DNA of 64,000 nt, from contig NZ_CP124543.1 in the NCBI RefSeq assembly GCF_029953635.1, positions 186,001 through 250,000 of the forward strand, given 5' to 3'. The notes below the pieces were generated by a model, which was given only the letters and a program-made list of their open reading frames with translations, did no database searches and had not been told where the DNA came from. Shown in pieces: positions 27,655 to 37,323 of the stretch (within the stretch, counting starts at the first letter, position 1; every line of letters begins with the position of its first letter). The translations under genes were made by a program, and so were the position numbers. The stretch comes from Halotia branconii CENA392 (GTDB lineage Bacteria > Cyanobacteriota > Cyanobacteriia > Cyanobacteriales > Nostocaceae).

Positions 27655-29022
27655 TTAGCGGGACTTAGGCAAAAAAAGAGACTAAAAAAGGCTATAATGC
27701 AGAATTAGTATAGGTTTTACGTCAAATTAACCCCCATGAAAGAGACAACTCCCACAGCTATGCCCCCATGCTTTGAAAAATGGTGTCAAAGGTTTGACGA
27801 TGTATTTGGTCATAAAGCGCAAAAAAGGGAGTTTAGACATTATTTAGGGGGGTTGTTAGGAGAAAGCGAACGGAAAAACTTGTTGCAGCTCGCAGAAAAT
27901 GCCGTAGGAGTAAATTACCACCGATTACACCACTTTTTGACAGATTCCCCTTGGTCGGCCACAAAGGTGAATGAACGACGCTTAGAGGTAATGAACAAGT
28001 GTAGTCAGACTAAAATCAGTAGAGGATTTAGCTTGATAATTGATGATTCAGGGCATAGGAAAAGTGGTAACTTTACCGAAGGTGTGGGAAGACAATATAT
28101 CGGAGAAATTGGCAAGACAGATAATGGAATAGTGGTGGTAACAACTCATTTATATGATGGGAGAAAAAGCCTACCATTAGATATAGAGTTATATCAACAC
28201 GCTGATTCATTACCCGAAGGAAAACAAGACCCTCTATTTGAGAAAAAAACAGAGATAGCAATTAAGTTAATAGACCAAACAAGAGAGCGAGGATATCAAC
28301 CAGGAATAGTGATTGTAGATGCCGGATATGGTAACAATACATCATTCCTATTAGAACTAGAAAATCGCAAATTAAAGTATTTAGGAGGAATAGCCAAAAA
28401 TCGGAAAGTCACAATTAGTGAGCAAGAGAATAATCAACGAACAATTAGGATAGATGAGTTAGCAAAGTCTATACCCCAAGAGGCTTTTAGCGAAATTCAA
28501 CTCAATTTAGATAAACCTAGAAAAGTATGGGTAGCAACTTTTGAAGTAGAGATATCACGTCTGGAAGGTAAACGAAGTATAGCTATCTTCATGAATGCTG
28601 CTACTTTTTCTGATGCCACAGATATCGACTACTTTATTACCAATGTTTCTACATCTGTTGTAACTTCAGAATGGATAGTAAACACCTATTCTCAACGCAA
28701 TTGGGTAGAGGTCTTTTATAGAGAAGCCAAGGGTTTTTTAGGATTGAAAGAATATCAAGTCCGAGATAAAACCAGTCTCATGCGACATTTTATCTTGGTA
28801 TTTTGTGCCTATACTTTTGTCCTTTGGCATCAGTTGACTGGTGGTTTTAGACGTAGGTGGGCAACTAAACCGTTGAACACTTTTACTGAGGCTTTAGAAG
28901 CCTTTAGAACTGCTATTTCTTTCCGATTTATTGAGTGGTTGACTGTTAATCGTGACGTATTTGCCGCTCATAAAGCCAGTTTCGGCTTTATTTGGGCTTG
29001 ATTTTTCCTTAAGTCCCGTTAG
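27655..29022. mobile_element. IS701-family insertion sequence with TTAG target duplication
   Basis: The element runs from 27659 to 29018 (1360 bp). The ends match as inverted repeats: CGGGACTTAGG on the left and, reversed, CGGGACTTAAGG on the right. The four bases TTAG flank it on both sides (27655-27658 and 29019-29022), a 4-bp duplication of the YTAR type described for the IS701 family. It carries one intact transposase gene, so it may still be active. The empty site can be rebuilt exactly from the interrupted UPF0175 gene. Confidence 0.92.
27736..29001 (+). CDS. IS701-family transposase
   Basis: A 421-residue DDE transposase of the IS4/IS701 group. Visible catalytic segments are LIIDDSGHRKSG (first Asp, about residue 97), VIVDAGYGNN (second Asp, about 196) and WVEVFYREAKGFLGLKEYQV (the Y-(2)-R-(3)-E-(6)-K signature region with the Glu, about 330). 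The frame is intact. The stop lies 17 bases before the right inverted repeat. Confidence 0.93.
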   Translation: MKETTPTAMPPCFEKWCQRFDDVFGHKAQKREFRHYLGGLLGESERKNLLQLAENAVGVNYHRLHHFLTDSPWSATKVNERRLEVMNKCSQTKISRGFSLIIDDSGHRKSGNFTEGVGRQYIGEIGKTDNGIVVVTTHLYDGRKSLPLDIELYQHADSLPEGKQDPLFEKKTEIAIKLIDQTRERGYQPGIVIVDAGYGNNTSFLLELENRKLKYLGGIAKNRKVTISEQENNQRTIRIDELAKSIPQEAFSEIQLNLDKPRKVWVATFEVEISRLEGKRSIAIFMNAATFSDATDIDYFITNVSTSVVTSEWIVNTYSQRNWVEVFYREAKGFLGLKEYQVRDKTSLMRHFILVFCAYTFVLWHQLTGGFRRRWATKPLNTFTEALEAFRTAISFRFIEWLTVNRDVFAAHKASFGFIWA

Positions 29023-29185
29023 CAGTTCGTTTATACCAAAAAGGGTTGCTCTCTTTTGGGAAAGCACGGGAGTTAGCACAAATGACAAAATGGGAGTTTC
29101 ACTCACTACTTGGAGATGAGGCAATTGAGCGTAATTACGATTTAGAAGAACTGGAAAATGACTTAAATACTTTGGAGCATTTAGA

Positions 29186-29864
29186 TTGAGAGCCATCAGT
29201 AACTCTTCTGTTTTGATTGCTCTGAGCAGCATTGGTCAATTGTCTATACTGACGCAGAGATTTACAGACGGAATTCTTATCCCTCTTGTGTCACTCTCGG
29301 AAAACAATAATCGAAGCAAGATTCTGAAACTTTGATTGAATAAAGCTTTGAGCCTTTATTTTCTAACAGTAACTAAAATTTGTAGCCTAACCCTGAAGAT
29401 TATAACTCTGAAAGGCTTTCAAAGATTGGCTTCTCCCAAAGTGACAAAACAGGGTTATTCCACAAGCAGTCTGGTATGAAATTGTGGAGACTGGGGCAGG
29501 GCGGGCAGGGGCGGTAGAAGTTGCAGTAGGCTTAAACGTTTGGCTCACTGTTCAGGAGGTGGAGAACAAGACTCTGATATCATTGCTACAGCAAGATTTG
29601 GATAAGGGCGAAGCAGAAGCGATTGCATTATTGCTTGAGCAGTCTTTAGAAGCACTATTGCTGGATGAAAAGAAAGCGCGACAAGTTGCACGACGCATGA
29701 ATTTACAGATACTTGGTACGTTGGGTCTTTTAATTTGGGCGAAACGGCAAGGAGTGATTGTTAACTTGCAAGAACAGCTTGATGCCTTGCGAACTGTGGC
29801 TAAATTTCGTTTGAGTCAGCAGGTTTATGACGAAGCTCTCAGACAAGTTGGGGAATTGCAATAG
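29186..29864 (+). pseudogene. DUF3368 (PIN-like) toxin gene split by a MITE-like insertion
   Basis: The 5' part from a TTG at 29186 reads RAISNSSVLIALSSIGQLSI and on to DGILIP. A 174-bp element then interrupts it with a stop codon inside. The 3' part resumes as QAVWYEIVETG and continues through LDKGEAEAIALLLEQSLEAL, LLLDEKKARQVARR and LGTLGLLIWAKRQG, which are diagnostic of DUF3368, a PIN-domain-like family paired with UPF0175. The start overlaps the antitoxin stop. The catalytic N-terminal Asp region is separated from the rest, so the product should be dead, although an ATG at 29484 leaves a 126-residue C-terminal fragment open. Confidence 0.85.
29277..29458. mobile_element. 174-bp MITE-like insertion with TTAT target duplication
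   Basis: The insertion spans 29281-29454. The left end CCCTCTTGTGTCACTCTCGG is matched by the reversed right end CCCTGTTTTGTCACTTTGGG (about 16 of 20 bases). TTAT flanks both sides (29277-29280 and 29455-29458). Removing the element and one TTAT restores the toxin frame as GGA ATT CTT ATT CCA CAA. It has no coding potential. The parental transposon was not identified. Confidence 0.85.
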
Positions 29865-29874
29865 TCCCGACGAG

Positions 29875-29961
29875 GGCTAACAATTCAAATGCAGCGGACG
29901 GTTGAGAGTCTATGGTGCTGAGTTCGAGGGTACTTGCAGCCGCTCAGCCGGAACGTTAGGC
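29875..29961. other. integron attC-like recombination site
   Basis: An 87-base imperfect palindrome starts 11 bases after the toxin stop. It is bounded by GGCTAAC (29875-29881) and GTTAGGC (29955-29961), matching the RYYYAAC/GTTRRRY boxes except at one position. Inside, TGCAGCGG pairs with CCGCTCA leaving one extra unpaired C, the bulged-base asymmetry that is typical of attC L boxes. Length fits attC sites. No integron integrase is in the window, so this would be an orphan site. The call is by eye and needs a covariance search. Confidence 0.5.
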
Positions 29962-30091
29962 AGCGATTGTACCTGCTTGGTCGCGTACAGCTAAACTACT
30001 GACACAGAGAAGATGGCTATCAAATGAACCCGATATAGAAGTATTAAAATTGTTGGTTGAGCGATCGGTAGTTAGGACTGTAATGAGAAAC

Positions 30092-30223
30092 ATGGATTCA
30101 GAAACCGAAACTCAAATCTGCGAGTGTGAAGCGCGACTTTACAACGCAATGTCAGCATCAGACGTATCCGAATTAGACTTGCTCATCGCCGCAGCAGTTC
30201 GAGGTCATCATTGGACTATTTAG
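30092..30223 (+). pseudogene. N-terminal stump of a SnoaL/DUF4440-like gene
   Basis: 43 codons read MDSETETQICECEARLYNAM and then SASDVSELDLLIA before ending in unrelated sequence. This is the first helix region of DUF4440/nuclear-transport-factor-2-like proteins, in which the next residues normally begin the hydrophobic core strand. The rest of the domain is absent. It may be a truncated second cassette downstream of the attC-like site. Assignment is tentative. Confidence 0.4.
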
Positions 30224-31066
30224 TTATTGACCAACTACTTGTGGATGTAATGATAGCCAACAATTAATATCTCCCAGTACCTGCTGGGGAATCTCCCAGG
30301 GGAAAAGATGGGCTGTGTTGGGATAACAATGCCACTGACTATTTTGAAGATGTTGAGCAGTTTCTAGGCTCGACTGCGCTGTAATGTGACGGTCTTGCTC
30401 ACCAGCAAGTACCAAACTAGGACAGTGAATTTGCTTTAGTTCTGTAAGTCTGTTGTAACTAGATCTTAAGGCTGTGGAAAGGGCAGAAGTTGCAGTAGTG
30501 GAGGTTTGCCAATAAGCCTGTACTGCTTCTTTGGCGATGTAGTCGTAAGCAGTGGGTGTATGTTGTTGAATTAGATAACGAAAAAGCGATCGCTTGCCAA
30601 AGGTTTCTATATTCCACTGCCAACTTGGTTGAATAACGTTCAATAGAGCGGCAACGCCAGTGTAAATATTATCTTGTAAACTAATTGGAGGATGACTCCC
30701 ACGAGGTCTAGCCGCTGTCGCTACTAAAATTAGACCAGTTACACGCTGTGGCAAGCGCAATGCCAATTCCATCGCTAAAATACCACCAAGTGACCAGCCT
30801 AATAACAAACATTTTTCAATCTCAAAACGGTCTAGCAGCGCCTCTAAGTCGGTTAGATGGTCGTACATCTCAAATTTGCCATTAAAGCGACTTTTGCCAT
30901 AACCGCGCAAATCTGGGGCAAAAGTCTTGTAACGCTTTGACAAGTGATTGGTAAAAACCGAAAGATTACGACCAGAACCAGGATGACCATGTATGCCTAA
31001 AATAGGGAATCCTTGACCTTGGATGTAGACATTCAAGTTAGCAGCTTTTGTGGATGAATAAGCCAT
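30224..31066 (-). CDS. alpha/beta hydrolase
   Basis: A 280-residue alpha/beta hydrolase of the haloperoxidase/esterase type. It shows the oxyanion-side HGHPGSGRNLS (about residues 26-36), the DLRGYGKS strand, the nucleophile elbow GWSLGG (Ser about 93), the acid on LVLAGEQDRH and the catalytic His in NTAHLFPWE. Cytoplasmic, no signal peptide. Substrate unknown. Its stop codon adjoins the truncated gene remnant at 30223. Confidence 0.85.
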   Translation of the reverse strand: MAYSSTKAANLNVYIQGQGFPILGIHGHPGSGRNLSVFTNHLSKRYKTFAPDLRGYGKSRFNGKFEMYDHLTDLEALLDRFEIEKCLLLGWSLGGILAMELALRLPQRVTGLILVATAARPRGSHPPISLQDNIYTGVAALLNVIQPSWQWNIETFGKRSLFRYLIQQHTPTAYDYIAKEAVQAYWQTSTTATSALSTALRSSYNRLTELKQIHCPSLVLAGEQDRHITAQSSLETAQHLQNSQWHCYPNTAHLFPWEIPQQVLGDINCWLSLHPQVVGQ

Positions 31067-31136
31067 TATCTGAGGTTTTTTGAAGACTTAGGCGATCGCA
31101 GCTGTTGGTAATCAATACAAACCAACAACAAAACAA

Positions 31137-31784
31137 TTATAATTTTTCTGTATATCCTCCAGCATAAGTAATCACGCACATCTGCCTGTATGTGCTATGA
31201 ATCCCAAAAGCAACTCCTGCGACTTTAAAAGCGGGGTTAAAAATATTATGGCGATGACCGCGTGATGGTACTCCATCATCAATAATTAATTGCATGACAA
31301 TATCTTGAGCTGTACTAGAACCATAGCTGATATTTTCGCCAGCAGTAATTTCCCATTTGCCATAACGGCTAATGCGAGTAAACGGATCGCTGCCATCTCC
31401 ACCATTATGACCTGTAGTTCCTTTTGCACCTTGGTCTTTAACGTGATCTCTCGCACCCGAAGACATACCTGGAGATAAGCTTAATGCTGGCACAGGATGG
31501 GTTGAATTGAGAAAAGCGATCGCCTCATCAACTGCTTTTATTCCTTCTTGAGTTTGTAAATAAATAAAGTCAGAGACTTTGACTTTTTTGCCTTGGAAGC
31601 GCTTTTTATAGTTTTCTAGAATTGGCAGATATGCAGCAGGATTTGTCCGCACTTGATTCATTTCTACTATCACTTGTTGTTCTAACACTGAGATAGTATT
31701 TTGCCGTGCCAACTTTTCAGCACCTTTTGGAGTCACTTCCGGCCAAAATTTCCAAAATTGTAGTTTTTGCATCAAAAATCTCAC
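31137..31784 (-). CDS. CAP-domain (SCP-like) protein
   Basis: A 215-residue protein with a CAP domain of the bacterial type in residues 35-212: [20 protein letters not shown], then [55 protein letters not shown] and the C-terminal VITYAGGY. The conserved His and Glu of the CAP cavity are present. No cleavable signal peptide is obvious, unlike the neighbouring paralogue. Related bacterial proteins are often exported, with uncertain roles. Tandem duplicate of the gene at 31930. Confidence 0.85.
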   Translation of the reverse strand: MRFLMQKLQFWKFWPEVTPKGAEKLARQNTISVLEQQVIVEMNQVRTNPAAYLPILENYKKRFQGKKVKVSDFIYLQTQEGIKAVDEAIAFLNSTHPVPALSLSPGMSSGARDHVKDQGAKGTTGHNGGDGSDPFTRISRYGKWEITAGENISYGSSTAQDIVMQLIIDDGVPSRGHRHNIFNPAFKVAGVAFGIHSTYRQMCVITYAGGYTEKL

Positions 31785-31929
31785 AGCTTAGGAGCGAAAA
31801 ATTATTATATATTTAGCTCCACAGACTGAATAAAAGTTTTCGGAAAGCATTACCCAAAATCCTTGTAGAGACACAGCACTGTCTCACCATGCCCCATGCC
31901 CCATGCCCTATGCCCAATGCCCAAAAACT

Positions 31930-32634
31930 TTATCTTTCCTGATATCCACCAGCGTAAGTAATCACACAGATTGTTCTATAGACTTTGTGAGTTCCGTAAG
32001 CAACCCCAGCAACTTTGAAAGCACTGTTAAAGATATTTTTGCGATGACCGCGTGATGGTACTCCATCATCAACAATTAATTGCATGACGATATCTTGGGC
32101 AGTCTTTGGCCCATAACTGATGTTTTCGCCGGCGGTGGTTTGCCATTTTCCATAACGGTTGATGCGATTAAAAGGATCGCTGCCGTCACTACCATAGTGA
32201 CCTGTTGCACCTTTTGGCCCTTGGTCTTTGACATGATCTTTAGCACCCAAAGACATACCCTTAGATGCACCTAATGCACCTACAGGACGAACTGACCGCA
32301 GAAAGGCAATCGCCTCATTAACTGGTTTTACACCTTCTTGAGTTACCAAATAGGTAGTGCTAGATAATTTGACATGCTTGCCCTGGAAGCGCTTTTTATA
32401 ATTTTCCAGGATGGGAATGTATGCTTGAGGATTTGTCCGCACCTTAGTCATTTCTGCTATTACCTGTTGTTCTAAAGGTGAAAGGTAACTTGCCTTGACC
32501 AACAAAGTCGGACTAGCTGTTTGAATTGTGTTCGGGGGAGATTTTACTAAAGATGAGTTAGGTTGCAGAATTTGATATGAACAATTGGCTAGTAGTGTAC
32601 TAAGAATAAACACGCAAATTTTAATGGGGTGCAT
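31930..32634 (-). CDS. CAP-domain (SCP-like) lipoprotein
   Basis: A 234-residue paralogue of the adjacent CAP gene, sharing [35 protein letters not shown] and [10 protein letters not shown]. The N-terminus is a lipoprotein signal: [20 protein letters not shown] with the lipobox LLANC. The domain itself covers about residues 55-232. The pair is in tandem, separated by 145 bases containing ATGCCCC repeats, and probably arose by duplication, one copy keeping an export signal. Confidence 0.86.
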   Translation of the reverse strand: MHPIKICVFILSTLLANCSYQILQPNSSLVKSPPNTIQTASPTLLVKASYLSPLEQQVIAEMTKVRTNPQAYIPILENYKKRFQGKHVKLSSTTYLVTQEGVKPVNEAIAFLRSVRPVGALGASKGMSLGAKDHVKDQGPKGATGHYGSDGSDPFNRINRYGKWQTTAGENISYGPKTAQDIVMQLIVDDGVPSRGHRKNIFNSAFKVAGVAYGTHKVYRTICVITYAGGYQER

Positions 32635-33170
32635 TAGTTACCTCACAAGTTTACACGTAGATATTTATTTGGCTAACTTAGATGCACCAAAGCCTTTTGA
32701 CCAGTATTTGGCTTGAAAAATTAAAATACTGACCTAAATTTGTTGTAGCATTAGTAACTACTAACTGTAAAGTCCAGTTATTAAACTAAGTATAATTTGA
32801 TTCTACTTTTAGATAAAAAACCGCATTAAAAAATGCCAAAAAATAAATTCTCTGGTATTTGTAGCGGCTACTTTAAAAATCGGGCGATCGCAGACAGCAA
32901 AAGTCAGTATCTTGAAAAGAAAGGTATTGACAGCTTGATTTAACATCAAATGGGCATTGCTGTTGCCCTACTGTATTATGAAAAAGACAGAGCTATTGCG
33001 ATTAGGAGGAGGTTTTTTCGACTTCGGGAGATCCAAAAAATAAATCGTCTCTAAAAATAGGCACACAAGCCTAATAAAATATCTAGAACAGCTTTATTGT
33101 TTGGAAGTCACTGAAAACTTAGGAATTAGTACTTATCTGCTCACTCAGGAATCAGGACTCAAAACTCTCT
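32635..33170. other. 536-bp intergenic region before the kinase gene
   Basis: Divergent promoters for the CAP lipoprotein (minus) and the kinase (plus) must lie here. The sequence is AT-rich, stop-filled in all frames and has one GGGCGATCGC HIP1 site at about 32882. No RNA gene or conserved protein was recognised. Confidence 0.5.
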
Positions 33171-34820
33171 ATGTTAACAGGCACAATTTTGCAGGGTGGA
33201 AAGTACACCCTAATCCAAGAAATAGGGCGCGGTGGTTTTGGCATTACGTTTAAGGCTACTCATCACTACTTAGGCCAAGATGTAGTGATGAAAACCATTA
33301 ATGAAAAGCTACGACAACATCCTGATTTTGCCAAGTTTGAGCGTCAATTCCAAGATGAAGCCAGACGATTAGCAACTTGTATCCATCCCAATATTGTCCG
33401 AGTTAGTGACTTTTTTGTGGAAGATGGATTACCTTACATGGTGATGGAATATATTCCTGGCGAAACCTTAGGAGATGCTTTTGTATTACCAGCGATACCT
33501 TTGCCAGAAGCAACAGCAATACATTATATCCGTCAAATCGGAGCAGCATTACAGGTAGTACATAATAATGGTCTGCTACACCGAGATGTCAAACCGGATA
33601 ATATCATCCTCCGTCAAGGGACTCAAGAAGTAGTATTAATTGATTTTGGTATTGCTAGAGAATTTAACGGTAGTGTGAGGCAAACTCATACTGGTATGGT
33701 TTCTGAGGGTTATTCTCCACTAGAACAGTACTTAACCCAAGCACCGCGCACACCCGCCACAGATGTTTATGGCTTGGCAGCAACATTGTATACTTTGTTG
33801 ACGGCACAAGTTCCCTTGCCAGCCTTGTTGCGCGATCGCGAAAAAATGTCCTCTCCCCGCGAATTACAACCTCATTTGAGTGCAGCAGTCAATCAAGCCG
33901 TTATGCGTGGTATGTCTGTAGACTCTCGCTTTCGTCCGGCAACTGTCGCTGACTGGCTAAAATTACTACCTGGAAATGGACTTAATGTTACACCCCAAGT
34001 AGTACCCACTCACTCAGTAGCAACTATCAATTTGTCTGCTGAACAGCAACGCCAAAATTTATCTAAAAGAAATATTCAAAGTCGTGTTAAAGGAAAATCA
34101 CAGCCGAAAAATTCGACACCAGCTAGCAATAAATTAGGAAAGTCTCAAGTATTCCTGGGTACAGGTATAGCCCTTACAGCTGCTATAGCAGGGTTTGGTA
34201 TTACCACATTGCTTTCTCGTTCTGAACCACAGTCACCCTCAAAACCTTTGTTTGAACAGCGCCAAGTAGAGTCTGTTGAACAAAAGCCCGTACCTGTCCA
34301 AGAAAGTAATTCCACACAAGAAAATAATCCTACACAAGATACTCAAAATGTTTCTCCAAATGAATCTGCCTCTACTCCAACTTCTAGGCGGCGTAGGCGT
34401 AATTTTTCTGAGAGACAAGAAAAATCTAAAAATACAAGTAGCAACAATTCTCCAGAAAAATCATCACAATCTAATTCAGGAGAAGCATCAAGCCGCGATT
34501 CAAAGCAACCCTCAGTTTCTTCTACACCATCATTAGTAGAAAGACTACGAACAATTCGTTCCTCTCGTCGTACTTCCTCACCCACACCATCATCAGAAAA
34601 TACTTCACCTTCTTCTGCGAAAGAATCCACCTCGCCCCAACCTGTAAGGCAATCAAAGCCTGTAATCATACCAGCATCACCACCTACAGAATCAAAACGG
34701 TCAAATCCTCCTGCTGTGGTAGTACCAACTTTAGATATGAAGAAAAATTCTTCTGCTGCCGATATTCAAACCCAAAAATATGAGAAATTGCAAGAAAAAC
34801 TGCAAGAAAACAGCAATTAG
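33171..34820 (+). CDS. Hanks-type serine/threonine protein kinase with one membrane segment
   Basis: A 549-residue receptor-like kinase. The catalytic domain is N-terminal (about residues 10-268): [11 protein letters not shown] (P-loop), VVMKTI (Lys), [10 protein letters not shown] (catalytic loop) and [10 protein letters not shown] (DFG). Activation segment [13 protein letters not shown] follows the cyanobacterial pattern. A transmembrane helix lies at about 325-347 ([15 protein letters not shown]). The C-terminal 200 residues are Ser/Pro/Gln-rich and disordered with no known sensor domain, presumably on the periplasmic side. Substrates unknown. Confidence 0.92.
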   Translation: MLTGTILQGGKYTLIQEIGRGGFGITFKATHHYLGQDVVMKTINEKLRQHPDFAKFERQFQDEARRLATCIHPNIVRVSDFFVEDGLPYMVMEYIPGETLGDAFVLPAIPLPEATAIHYIRQIGAALQVVHNNGLLHRDVKPDNIILRQGTQEVVLIDFGIAREFNGSVRQTHTGMVSEGYSPLEQYLTQAPRTPATDVYGLAATLYTLLTAQVPLPALLRDREKMSSPRELQPHLSAAVNQAVMRGMSVDSRFRPATVADWLKLLPGNGLNVTPQVVPTHSVATINLSAEQQRQNLSKRNIQSRVKGKSQPKNSTPASNKLGKSQVFLGTGIALTAAIAGFGITTLLSRSEPQSPSKPLFEQRQVESVEQKPVPVQESNSTQENNPTQDTQNVSPNESASTPTSRRRRRNFSERQEKSKNTSSNNSPEKSSQSNSGEASSRDSKQPSVSSTPSLVERLRTIRSSRRTSSPTPSSENTSPSSAKESTSPQPVRQSKPVIIPASPPTESKRSNPPAVVVPTLDMKKNSSAADIQTQKYEKLQEKLQENSN

Positions 34821-34858
34821 GAATTATTAAAAATACTCTCACAGTATTATTAGATGAA

Positions 34859-34961
34859 AAACTCCATTCATGGGGCATTGGGCATGGGGCATGGGGAAGA
34901 AGTAATCAGTTATCACTGTTAACTGATTACTGATTTATTCACCCATGAAGGGCTGGAGTTT
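34859..34961. repeat. nested inverted repeat after the kinase gene
   Basis: Three nested arms: AAACTCCA (34859-34866) with TGGAGTTT (34954-34961), TTCATGGG (34867-34874) with CCCATGAA (34942-34949), and a perfect inner hairpin AGTAATCAGTTA (34901-34912) with 34920-34931. GGGCATGGGGCA-type repeats sit in one arm. About 100 bp, possibly a terminator region or a decayed small element. The rest of the gap to 35372 is AT-rich with no gene seen. Confidence 0.5.
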
Positions 34962-35372
34962 CTTGCCCTTTTAATAAAAATTAATAGTTAATATCAATTA
35001 TCTTTTAAAACTTGTGGACAATATTCAATCTGACACATCAGGGGTTGACAGAAATATTCACTGTACCAGTAATGTAAATTTAAATATTTGTAACTATTAT
35101 TACTATATGTAGAAATTTTATCTACAAATATATACTTATAACTGCAAACCTCTAGCTTTTGATTAGCACTATAATATTAGAATAAATCCCTGGGTGAAAA
35201 TTCAAATATCCAAGACATTATTCTCTGCGTATTAAAATCAGCGATCGCTAGCAAAAATAAATAAGTTAAAAAGTAATAAATATCACGCAATAGTCAACGT
35301 TGATAAACAAAACTATTGGTAAATTTCATCACAGCTTCAACACTTTTTGTTAATTAACTGTAAGCACAGTAT

Positions 35373-36302
35373 ATGGACGCGGAAAATTGGACGTATCGAT
35401 TACAAAGGGCGCTACCCGTAAGTTCCCGCGCATTACTATTAATAAATCGTCATGCTCGTCAAGGAGAAAAGCGTCTCTCAGAAGCAATTAATTGTCTTCA
35501 GCAACTTGGCTTTAATTTAATCGAAGAATCAATCGAAAATCCCACAAATATTTCTGAAACTATACTCCGTTATCAACATGAAGTTGACTTGGTAATTATT
35601 GGCGGTGGTGATGGCACACTTAATGCCGCAGTAGATAGTTTAGTTGAGGCTCAATTACCTTTAGGAATTTTACCTTTGGGAACTGCTAATGATTTAGCAA
35701 GGACTTTAGGTATTCCTAACTCTTTAAACGAAGCTTGTAAAGTAATTGCCTATGGAGATCTGCGACGCATTGACTTAGGATTAGTAAATGGCAAATACTT
35801 TTTTAATGTTGCTAGTTTAGGACTGAGTGTCAAGATTACCCAGCGGCTTACCAAAGAAGTTAAGCGCCGTTGGGGAATATTAGCCTACGCTGCTACCGCA
35901 TTACAAGTGATTTGGGAGTCTCGGCCTTTTAGTGCAGAAATTCGTATTAATGGTAAATCTTTACATGTGAAAACTATACAAATCGCCGTGGGTAATGGGC
36001 GCTACTATGGTGGCGGTATGGCAGTGGTTCATTATGCGACAATCGACGATCAAAGATTAGATTTATATAGCTTAGAAATAAAACACTGGTGGCAAATCAT
36101 ATCGTTATTTCCAGCCATGCGAGAAGGGCGGCACATTTATCGGCGGGGTGTCCGTGCCATTCAAGGACAGAATATTGAGATCATTACTCGCAAACCACGT
36201 CCAATCAATACCGATGGTGAAATTACGACATACACACCTGCTAGTTTTCGGGTTGTACCAAATGCCGTAACTATTATAGTGCCACCAGTTGAAACTTTTT
36301 AA
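35373..36302 (+). CDS. YegS/DgkB-type lipid kinase (diacylglycerol kinase family)
   Basis: A 309-residue protein of the diacylglycerol kinase catalytic family. It has LLINRHARQGEKR at the N-terminus, VDLVIIGGGDGTLNAAVDSLV with the nucleotide-binding GGGDGT (about residues 77-82), LPLGTANDLARTLGIP and a C-terminal beta-sandwich domain with VGNGRYYGGGMAV and INTDGEITTYTP. It phosphorylates a lipid hydroxyl at the membrane face; the lipid cannot be told from the sequence. Confidence 0.9.
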   Translation: MDAENWTYRLQRALPVSSRALLLINRHARQGEKRLSEAINCLQQLGFNLIEESIENPTNISETILRYQHEVDLVIIGGGDGTLNAAVDSLVEAQLPLGILPLGTANDLARTLGIPNSLNEACKVIAYGDLRRIDLGLVNGKYFFNVASLGLSVKITQRLTKEVKRRWGILAYAATALQVIWESRPFSAEIRINGKSLHVKTIQIAVGNGRYYGGGMAVVHYATIDDQRLDLYSLEIKHWWQIISLFPAMREGRHIYRRGVRAIQGQNIEIITRKPRPINTDGEITTYTPASFRVVPNAVTIIVPPVETF

Positions 36303-36427
36303 TTTTTAAATGTATAATTTATGACTTTTTAATTAAGCGATGTCTGCGGTAAATAATAATTTGATATGATCAAGAATAGCGGTGGTGCATTTATATGAAT
36401 ACTTATATTTTGTATATTGAATGATAG

Positions 36428-37075
36428 GTGGGTATTGTGGCAACTCACATCAACTCACGCCAAATGAATTTGAGATTTTCTCAAGAAATTAAATCTTTGC
36501 TGCAACGCTTAACCGAACAGCAATTGACTTTAGGCCAAATTTTGGCAGAAACTTCTGAACGGGGTTTTAGTTTAGTCATTGCATTATTAGTTTTGCCTTT
36601 TTTACTTCCTATGCCGCCGGGATTAACAGGGCCTTTTGGCGGGGCTTGTTTGCTGTTGTCAGTACAGATGGTTTTGGGTAGGCGATCGCCTTGGCTACCT
36701 CGAAGAATTGCCCGTTACAAATTTCCTCGTCCTTTTGCTCAGTTATTGTTACAAAACCTGCAACGTCTCACCAAAATTTTAGAGAAAATTGCCCGTCCCC
36801 GACTCAAGAAAATAGCCAATAATCCTTTAACTTGGCGAATTAATGGGCTTTGTATCTCTTGGTTAGCAATATTATTAATTTCACCAATTCCCTTTACCAA
36901 CCCTATACCTACTGTAGGTATTTTACTTTTGGCAGTTGCCACTATCGAAGCAGATGGTTTACTGATTTGCATTAGCTACGTAATCACTACTTTAATTACA
37001 TTGCTATTTGGATTTATTGGTTATGCTTTGTGGTTAGCTCCTAGTTTGCTACCATCTATCTTCAGAGTAGCCTAA
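36428..37075 (+). CDS. ExoD-family exopolysaccharide-associated membrane protein
   Basis: A 215-residue membrane protein of the ExoD family, with LTLGQILAETSERGFSLVIA near residue 35, the LPFLLPMPPGLTGPFG helix-loop and three more helices (about 135-155, 158-175 and 185-210). ExoD was first linked to exopolysaccharide production and alkali tolerance in rhizobia; its biochemical role is unknown. The GTG start at 36428 is used; a later GTG at 36437 is also possible. Confidence 0.85.
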   Translation: MGIVATHINSRQMNLRFSQEIKSLLQRLTEQQLTLGQILAETSERGFSLVIALLVLPFLLPMPPGLTGPFGGACLLLSVQMVLGRRSPWLPRRIARYKFPRPFAQLLLQNLQRLTKILEKIARPRLKKIANNPLTWRINGLCISWLAILLISPIPFTNPIPTVGILLLAVATIEADGLLICISYVITTLITLLFGFIGYALWLAPSLLPSIFRVA

Positions 37076-37323
37076 CTTTAATAATCTAAAATAAACTATA
37101 GGAATCCGGTTTGATTTGGTGAAATTACTTGCGTGGTGCGCGTTCGCAAAGCGTCTCGCACAGAAGCGCAGCGCAAGCGCGATAGACGCAGAACATTGAT
37201 ATAGTAAAGTAAGCTGCGATCGCATCTCAGCTACTACAAGTTCTTATATTTACTTTACAAAACAGCAATTAACGCATTTTTACGGTATAAGAGATTCATA
37301 AATTCAACACAATATCTTGATTT

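Larger units (their letters stand above)
27565..29189 (+). pseudogene. UPF0175-family antitoxin gene split by an IS701 insertion
   Basis: The 5' part (27565-27658) encodes MSRLLLEISNDVAESLQLPP followed by SERLSRLQRELA. The frame is cut by the insertion sequence and resumes after it (29019-29189) as AVRLYQKGLLSFGKARELAQ and onward to a stop. Joining the parts through the TTAG duplication restores an uninterrupted gene of about 88 codons. UPF0175 proteins are small DNA-binding antitoxin-like proteins, and here the DUF3368 toxin gene overlaps the stop codon. With the IS in place only a 32-residue stump plus 15 foreign residues can be made. Confidence 0.85.
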
